This document shows, piece by piece, positions 14,787 through 19,617 of a stretch of 19,617 bases of DNA (its first letter is position 1; every line of letters begins with the position of its first letter). The notes under the pieces are model-generated. The model worked only from the letters and a program-made list of their open reading frames with translations. It did no database searches and was not told the DNA's origin. Position numbers and translations under genes: made by a program. This DNA is from Candidatus Falkowiibacteriota bacterium (lineage in GTDB: Bacteria; Patescibacteriota; Patescibacteriia; Patescibacteriales; UBA12075), in assembly GCA_003647675.1 (NCBI GenBank), contig QMNH01000003.1:1-19617 (forward strand), in the 5' to 3' direction.

Positions 14787-14795
14787 TGTTATAAT
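14787..14795 (+). promoter_or_regulatory. Extended -10 promoter of the kinase gene
   Basis: TG-T-TATAAT: a consensus -10 (14790-14795) preceded by the extended TGn motif. The -35 region is T-rich and poor, as is usual for extended -10 promoters. Predicted start near 14802, about 50 bases before the kinase ATG and just downstream of the terminator. Confidence 0.6.
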
Positions 14796-14851
14796 AAGAG
14801 GGATAAGAATAAAATGATATTAAGGTTTTACAAAAAAAATTTTTAAAATTT

Positions 14852-15847
14852 ATGAAATACGAATTTATAACATTAGGAGGTGCAACCGAGGATATCACTT
14901 TTTATACCAAGGAAGGGGAGATTATCCATAATAAAAAAGATATATTAAAACAAAGATTAATTGCTTTTGAATATGGGGCAAAGTTAAGGATTGACCGTTC
15001 ATATTCAACTTACGGGGGCGGGGCGGCTAACGCGGCCGTATGCCTTTCTAAACTAGGACTTAGGGTAGCGGCCATGGTAGCGATAGGAAAGGACAGTCGG
15101 GGTGAAAGTATTATCGGTAATTTTAAAAACCAGGGAATAAATATTAACTTAGTCCAGGTTAAGCCAGACACAGAATCCGGTTTTTCTTTGTTGCTAGTCG
15201 GGCAGAGCAATGAACATGTTGTTTTTTCTAATCGGGCGGCGAATAAAAAATTATCAGTCGGTCCCAAAGAACTTAAGGATTTAAATAAAGCCAAATGGAT
15301 TTACATGACATCCCTTTCGGGCAAATGGCGCGATTTATTAAAAAATGTATTTAAAACCAGCGCGAAAATAGCTTGGAATCCGGGGCATATACAGCTGCAC
15401 GCGGGATTTAAGATTATCGGAAAATATTTAAAAAAAACAACCGTATTATCCGTTAATAAAGATGAAGCTATTGAGTTGGTTATAACAAATCCAATATACA
15501 GAAATAAAAATAATCGATTTTTAAATAACAATAAAAATTTGTTGTCCGTGTTAAGAGGGTACGGGCCCCGAATAGTAGTGATAACAAACGGAAGGTTTGG
15601 CGCCGATGCCTATGATGGTAAAAAATATTACCATCAAAATATAATAAAAGAAAGAAAGCGCCTTGATACAACCGGAGTCGGCGACGCCTTTGGGTCTACT
15701 TTTATAGCCGGATTGGAATTATTTAAAGGAGATATCCAAAAATCTTTAAAATTAAGCTCGAAAAATACTGCTTCGGTAATAAGTAAACAGGGAGCGCAAA
15801 ATGGCTTGCTTACGCGCAAAGGCGTAATGCAGGTTTTTAAGAAATAG
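14852..15847 (+). CDS. PfkB-family carbohydrate/nucleoside kinase
   Basis: Ribokinase-fold kinase that phosphorylates a sugar or nucleoside with ATP. Both family signatures are present: motif 1, YGGGAANAAVCLSKLG (54-69), and motif 2, DTTGVGDAFGSTFIAGL (272-288), with catalytic base Asp278 in the anion-hole sequence GVGD. The 331 residues are normal; the N-terminus (ITLGGATEDITFYT) is the usual first strand with the substrate Asp. An insert of about 30 residues near 25-50 (HNKKDILKQRLIAFEYGAKLRID) precedes motif 1. A polyAsn/Lys loop occurs near 215-228. The substrate (ribose, fructose-6-phosphate, nucleoside or other) cannot be settled from sequence. Own promoter, likely co-transcribed with acs 41 bp downstream. 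Confidence 0.92.
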   Translation: MKYEFITLGGATEDITFYTKEGEIIHNKKDILKQRLIAFEYGAKLRIDRSYSTYGGGAANAAVCLSKLGLRVAAMVAIGKDSRGESIIGNFKNQGININLVQVKPDTESGFSLLLVGQSNEHVVFSNRAANKKLSVGPKELKDLNKAKWIYMTSLSGKWRDLLKNVFKTSAKIAWNPGHIQLHAGFKIIGKYLKKTTVLSVNKDEAIELVITNPIYRNKNNRFLNNNKNLLSVLRGYGPRIVVITNGRFGADAYDGKKYYHQNIIKERKRLDTTGVGDAFGSTFIAGLELFKGDIQKSLKLSSKNTASVISKQGAQNGLLTRKGVMQVFKK

Positions 15848-15888
15848 AATGTTTAAATATAATTTTTTTTAATAATTAATTATTTAAT

Positions 15889-17802
15889 ATGCCCAAAAAA
15901 CAAGAAAGAGATTTAACGGACGTATTGTTAAGCTCTCAAAAAAAATACAAGCCAAGTAAAAAAATCATTAAAGAAGCTAACGTTAAGGATTATGAAAAAA
16001 CTTTAAAACAAGCTGCTAAAGATCCGGTTAAATTTTGGGAAGAAGCTGCTTCGGAATTGTCATGGTTTAAGCCATGGGAAAAAGTTTTTGATGACTCAAA
16101 AAAACCTTTTTTTAAGTGGTTCACGGGTGGAAAATGCAATCTGGCCTATAATGCCTTGGACAGGCATATTGAAACTAAAACCAAAAAAAGAACTGCGATT
16201 TTATGGGAAGATGAAATCGGCAGAACCCGAAAATATACTTACCAGCAGCTTTATTGGGAAGTTAATAAGCTGGTGAATGCCTTAAGGGGAATTGGCGTAA
16301 AAAAGGGCGACCGGGTAGCGATTTATATGCCTAATATCCCGGAGATTGCCACGGCCATGCTTGCTTGCGCGAAAATTGGAGCGATGCACTCGGTTGTATA
16401 CGCCGGTTTTTCATCTAAAGCATTGGCTGATAGAATTAACGATGCCCGCGCTAAAGTTTTATTTACGGCTGACGGCAGTTTTCGTCGGGGCAAAATTGTC
16501 GATCTTAAGTCAATTACAGACGACGCTATTAAAGAAACAAAATCAATTAAAAAGGTAATTGTAGTAAAAAATAATAATGCTAAAATAAAGTTTAACAAGC
16601 GATTAGACGTCTGGTACCATGATTTTATAAAGGGACAGCCGGTTGAGGCTAAATGCGCTAAAATGGACGCCGAGGATCCGGCTTTTGTTTTATATACATC
16701 AGGCACTACATCCAAGCCGAAAGGAGTCGTGCATGTCCACGGCGGATATCCGGTCGGAGTACTGCGAACAATAAAATGGGTATTTGATTTGCGCGGAGAC
16801 GAGGTATTCTGGTGCACTGCCGACCCGGGCTGGATTACCGGCCATTCGTATATAATTTACGGTCCGTTGCTTGCCGGTATTACTACTTTGATGTACGAAG
16901 GCGTTCCCGACATACCGAAGCCTGATCGGATATGGAAAGTAGTTGAAAAATATAAGGTCAATGTTTTATATACCGCCCCAACTTTAATAAGAGCAATGAT
17001 GAGGTACGGAGCAGAATGGCCGGCAAAGCATAAAATGGCCAGCCTAAGAATTCTCGGTTCAGTCGGAGAGCCGATAAATCCTGAAGCCTGGAAATGGTAC
17101 TACAGGTATGTAGGTAAAAACCGCTGTCCAATAATGGATACGTGGTGGCAGACCGAAACTGGCATGAACATGATTACTCCTTTGCCCGCGGCTTCTCTTA
17201 AAGCTGGCAGCGCCTGCAAGCCGTTTCCGGGTATTATCGCTGACGTGGTGGATAAAAAAGGCAAACAGGTGCCGGTAGGCAAGGGCGGGTATTTAGTAAT
17301 AAGAAACCAGTGGCCTAGCATGATCCGTACAATATTTAATAATCCTAAAAGATATATTAAAACTTATTGGGGCCAAATTAAAGGCGTATATTTTGCCGGC
17401 GATGTTGCCTTTAAAGATAAGGACGGATATTTTTGGATACAGGGTCGGACTGACGATGTTTTAAAAATAGCCGGTCACAGAATTGGAACCGCGGAAGTGG
17501 AAAGCGCTTTTGTATCGCACAAAGCAGTGGTCGAAGCGGCTGTTATCGGTGTTCCCGATGAAGTTAAAGGGGAAGTAATTAAGACTTTTGTGATATTAAA
17601 AGAAGGTTTTAAACCGACCGATGATCTAAAAATTGAATTGAAAAAGCATGTTAGAAAAACCTTAGGCCCGGTAGCGGTAATTAAAGATATTGCGTTTTTG
17701 GATAAATTACCTAAAACCAGAAGCGGAAAAATTATGAGACGAGTTTTGAAAGCAAAAGAATTGGGACAGGAGCTGGGAGATACTTCAGCGATGGTAAATT
17801 AA
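15889..17802 (+). CDS. acs: Acetyl-CoA synthetase, AMP-forming
   Basis: Makes acetyl-CoA from acetate, ATP and CoA through acetyl-AMP. 637 residues, close to the usual 650. Key segments: the N-terminal WFTGGKCNLAYNALDRH; phosphate loop YTSGTTSKPKG (269-279); WCTADPGWITGHSYIIYGPL; DTWWQTETG, whose Trp restricts the pocket to acetate-size acids in characterised Acs; the hinge region GRTDDVLKIAGHRIGTAEVESA; and KTRSGKIMRR, with the catalytic and acetylation-sensitive Lys at about 614. No break or missing motif. The ATG at 15889 follows 41 A/T-rich bases after pfkB; no Shine-Dalgarno sequence. Propionate use is less likely given the retained Trp. Acetate activation would give a fermentative, scavenging cell a route to acetyl-CoA, or to ATP in reverse only if pyrophosphate is handled. 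Confidence 0.95.
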   Translation: MPKKQERDLTDVLLSSQKKYKPSKKIIKEANVKDYEKTLKQAAKDPVKFWEEAASELSWFKPWEKVFDDSKKPFFKWFTGGKCNLAYNALDRHIETKTKKRTAILWEDEIGRTRKYTYQQLYWEVNKLVNALRGIGVKKGDRVAIYMPNIPEIATAMLACAKIGAMHSVVYAGFSSKALADRINDARAKVLFTADGSFRRGKIVDLKSITDDAIKETKSIKKVIVVKNNNAKIKFNKRLDVWYHDFIKGQPVEAKCAKMDAEDPAFVLYTSGTTSKPKGVVHVHGGYPVGVLRTIKWVFDLRGDEVFWCTADPGWITGHSYIIYGPLLAGITTLMYEGVPDIPKPDRIWKVVEKYKVNVLYTAPTLIRAMMRYGAEWPAKHKMASLRILGSVGEPINPEAWKWYYRYVGKNRCPIMDTWWQTETGMNMITPLPAASLKAGSACKPFPGIIADVVDKKGKQVPVGKGGYLVIRNQWPSMIRTIFNNPKRYIKTYWGQIKGVYFAGDVAFKDKDGYFWIQGRTDDVLKIAGHRIGTAEVESAFVSHKAVVEAAVIGVPDEVKGEVIKTFVILKEGFKPTDDLKIELKKHVRKTLGPVAVIKDIAFLDKLPKTRSGKIMRRVLKAKELGQELGDTSAMVN

Positions 17803-17854
17803 AATATTTTAATTTACATAGATTTATCCAAATTCATAGCTTGTTTTTTTAGTC

Positions 17855-17930
17855 ATACTTCCTATTAGCGACGTTATGATGCTTCCCGTAGCATTGTGTT
17901 AATACACATATGAATACGAAGTGTTTTTTT
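17855..17930 (+). ncRNA. Structured U-tract-ended candidate RNA or acs terminator
   Basis: Outer stem ATACTTC (17855-17861) with GAAGTGT (17918-17924) closes a region with an inner hairpin ATGATGCT (17876-17883) / AGCATTGT (17890-17897, two G-U pairs) around TCCCGT. A competing small hairpin GTGT-TAAT-ACAC lies at 17896-17907. Seven T residues follow (17924-17930). Lies in the 361-bp gene-free stretch after acs. It could be the 3' end of the acs mRNA or an independent small RNA; the family is not recognised. Confidence 0.4.
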
Positions 17931-17935
17931 GGCAT

Positions 17936-18102
17936 AAATCCCAAATAACAAATAAGCACCAAATTCCAAATATCAAATCCAAAACTTTAATAAATCAATG
18001 TCGGTTATTTAGTTTCCGCGCGCTGTAACTAAATATAATGTTTGAAATTTTGAATTTGTTATTTGGAATTTATTTGTTATTTGGTGCTTGTGATTTGTAA
18101 TT
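17936..18102. repeat. Long nested inverted repeat between acs and murJ
   Basis: AAGCACCAAAT (17954-17964) pairs with ATTTGGTGCTT (18079-18089), and TTCCAAATA (17964-17972) with TATTTGGAA (18060-18068); pairing continues imperfectly over about 55 bases per arm, the right arm carrying about 9 extra bases. The centre holds a separate hairpin, TATTTAGTT (18006-18014) / AACTAAATA (18027-18035), with a GC-rich 12-base loop. The arms are built from degenerate 7-8-base units around CAAAT. No coding capacity; together with the candidate RNA it accounts for most of the gene-free stretch 17803-18163. Confidence 0.75.
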
Positions 18103-18163
18103 TTACAAATTTAAAAGTTATTTTCTTTTTTTAATTAAAATTAGTAATTTTACATACGGCTGT

Positions 18164-19617
18164 ATGATTAAAAAATTATTTTCAGGGCAAATTAATTCAA
18201 TAACAATAGCAGCGCTTTTAGTAGCGCTGTCTTCTTTGGTTAGCCGTTTTCTGGGAATTTTTCGCGATCGGATTTTAGCCGGAGAATTCGGAGCCGGCGA
18301 TACTCTTGATATTTATTACGCTGCTTTTCGCATCCCTGATTTATTGTTTAATTTGTTGGTACTGGGAGCTTTGTCGGCAGGTTTTATTCCGGTATTTACT
18401 GCACTGCTAAAAAAATCCCAGCCATTGGCTCCTTTTTTAAATAAAAAAGGAAAAAACCAAAAAGAAGCTTGGGAGTTTGCCAGTAATGTTCTTAATATTT
18501 TAGGGTTATCTTTAATTGTCGTATCAGGCTTTTGCATAATATTTGCTCCCGAACTTATGAAATTAATTACTCCTGGATTTTCTTTTGAAAAAAGAGTTCT
18601 CGCCGCTAATTTAACCAGAATAATGTTTCTTTCACCGATTTTTTTAGGTATTTCCAGCGTGTTGGGCGGAGTACTGCAATCGTTTAAAAGATTTTTTGTT
18701 TATTCGTTGGCTCCGATCATGTATAATATCGGCATTGTAACCGGGGCTTTATATTTTGTGCCTGTATGGGGAGTATATGGTTTAGCCTGGGGAGTAGTTT
18801 TCGGCGCTTTTCTTCATATGTTAGTGCAGGCGCCGGCCGTTTTTCAGCTAGGCTTTAAATATAGGCTGAAGATTAATCTTAAAAGCGAAGAAATTAAGAA
18901 AATTGCCGTCATGATGGTGCCGCGGGCAATGAGTTTGGGGATTTCCCAGATTAATCTTTTGGTAATTACGATAATTGCATCAACTTTAGCGGGCGGATCT
19001 TTGGCAATATTTAATTTTGCCAATAATTTGCAATCTTTTCCGGTTGGCATTTTCGGGATATCATTTGCCGTAGCCGCTTTTCCTACTTTGTCGGCGATTG
19101 CTTTTAATAAAAAGAAATTAATTGATAATTTTTCTAAAATATTCAGGCAGATATTATTTTTTATTGTTCCGGCAACTGTATTGCTGCTAACCCTGCGCGC
19201 GCAAATTACCAGGGTAATTTTAGGGACAGGACATTTTGATTGGGAAGACACGATTCTTACGATTAATACTCTTGGATTTTTTGCTATTTCGCTTTTTGCC
19301 CAAGCCAGCCTGCCTCTCTTGGTGAGGATGTTTTACGCCCGGCATAACGCCAAGACTCCTTTTTTAATCGGTATTGCCAGCGCTGTGCTTAATGTATTTT
19401 TGTCAATTTATTTTGTCCGCGATTTAGGCGTGGCCGGACTGGCTTTAGCTTTTTCAATCGCGAATATTTTTAATTTTATTTTGCTTTGGCTGGCTTTGCG
19501 TTTTGAAATAGGCAGCCTGGATGAAACCAATATTTTAATTTCTTCCATTAAATTCACGGCCGCGGCCATGGCCTGCGGCATAGCTGTGCAGGGCGCTAAA
19601 CTTTTAGTTTGGCCCTA
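18164..19617 (+). CDS. murJ: Lipid II flippase MurJ, 3' end cut by window edge
   Basis: Flips lipid-linked peptidoglycan precursor to the outer face of the membrane (MOP superfamily). 484 complete codons are visible, with many hydrophobic helices. The N-terminal signature SLVSRFLGIFRDRILAGEF shows Arg28, Arg34 and Asp35, followed by DTLDIYYAAFRIPDLLFNLLVLGALSAGFIPVF with Asp49. Later segments APIMYNIGIV, GISQINLLVITIIAS and NNLQSFPVGIFGISFAVAAFPTLS also fit the family. Compared with E. coli MurJ as I recall it, the paired arginines after LL are Phe-Asn here and the Asp-Arg before the FPxG segment is Asn-Asn; such changes are common outside Proteobacteria. The ATG at 18164 closes a tiny hairpin (CATAC-GGCT-GTATG) and has no Shine-Dalgarno sequence. 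The gene shows that a peptidoglycan wall is built. Confidence 0.95.
   Translation, partial: MIKKLFSGQINSITIAALLVALSSLVSRFLGIFRDRILAGEFGAGDTLDIYYAAFRIPDLLFNLLVLGALSAGFIPVFTALLKKSQPLAPFLNKKGKNQKEAWEFASNVLNILGLSLIVVSGFCIIFAPELMKLITPGFSFEKRVLAANLTRIMFLSPIFLGISSVLGGVLQSFKRFFVYSLAPIMYNIGIVTGALYFVPVWGVYGLAWGVVFGAFLHMLVQAPAVFQLGFKYRLKINLKSEEIKKIAVMMVPRAMSLGISQINLLVITIIASTLAGGSLAIFNFANNLQSFPVGIFGISFAVAAFPTLSAIAFNKKKLIDNFSKIFRQILFFIVPATVLLLTLRAQITRVILGTGHFDWEDTILTINTLGFFAISLFAQASLPLLVRMFYARHNAKTPFLIGIASAVLNVFLSIYFVRDLGVAGLALAFSIANIFNFILLWLALRFEIGSLDETNILISSIKFTAAAMACGIAVQGAKLLVWP

Noticed and set aside
17803..18163. tRNA or CRISPR array in the longest gene-free stretch
   Set aside because: No cloverleaf with CCA-type acceptor pairing and no regular repeats with unique spacers; the repeats are inverted and degenerate.

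Overview
The window is AT-rich, gene-dense and coded entirely on the + strand. It holds 18 protein genes, two of them cut by the window edges. The genome type looks most like a Candidate Phyla Radiation (Patescibacteria, Parcubacteria-like) bacterium. The clues are a compact HrcA, a DUF3467 protein inside the chaperone cluster, short A/T-rich gene spacers, the complete lack of Shine-Dalgarno-like sequence before any start, and the lack of TGA stops. This placement is an inference from family make-up; no rRNA or ribosomal-protein marker is present to prove it.

Layout. (1) 1-1311: the 3' part of guaB (IMP dehydrogenase), closed by an intrinsic terminator. (2) 1438-9837: a protein-quality-control island. 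A CIRCE operator overlapping a promoter precedes a short hrcA. It is followed by a gene fusing a Nudix hydrolase domain to GrpE, then hsp20, an unknown membrane-anchored coiled-coil protein, dnaK, a DUF3467 protein, dnaJ, an unknown 136-residue protein, and a membrane-anchored HtrA/Deg protease with one PDZ domain. HrcA-CIRCE should repress the start of the island under non-stress conditions. DnaK, DnaJ and GrpE form the refolding cycle, Hsp20 holds unfolded clients, and HtrA acts outside the membrane. Structured spacers and an internal promoter candidate suggest that dnaK and dnaJ are not simply co-transcribed at equal levels. (3) 9876-14774: a Gld-type ABC exporter operon (ATPase, six-helix permease, GldG-like auxiliary protein), a small thioredoxin-like protein and a DUF4340 protein, ending in a strong terminator. 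A 157-bp inverted-repeat element flanked by 8-bp direct repeats sits between the ATPase and permease genes and looks like a MITE-type insertion exactly after the ATPase stop codon. (4) 14787-17802: a PfkB-family sugar/nucleoside kinase behind an extended -10 promoter, then an AMP-forming acetyl-CoA synthetase. (5) 17803-18163: a 361-bp gene-free stretch with a structured, U-tract-ended candidate RNA and a long nested inverted repeat. (6) 18164-end: the 5' part of murJ (lipid II flippase).

The most unusual points are the Nudix-GrpE fusion inside the hrcA-dnaK-dnaJ island, the MITE-like insertion with a recognisable related end elsewhere in the window, and heptamer-based tandem and inverted repeats in the spacers. 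The 17/17 absence of TGA stops and of Shine-Dalgarno sequences is also notable. No CRISPR array, tRNA, rRNA or defence cassette was seen.
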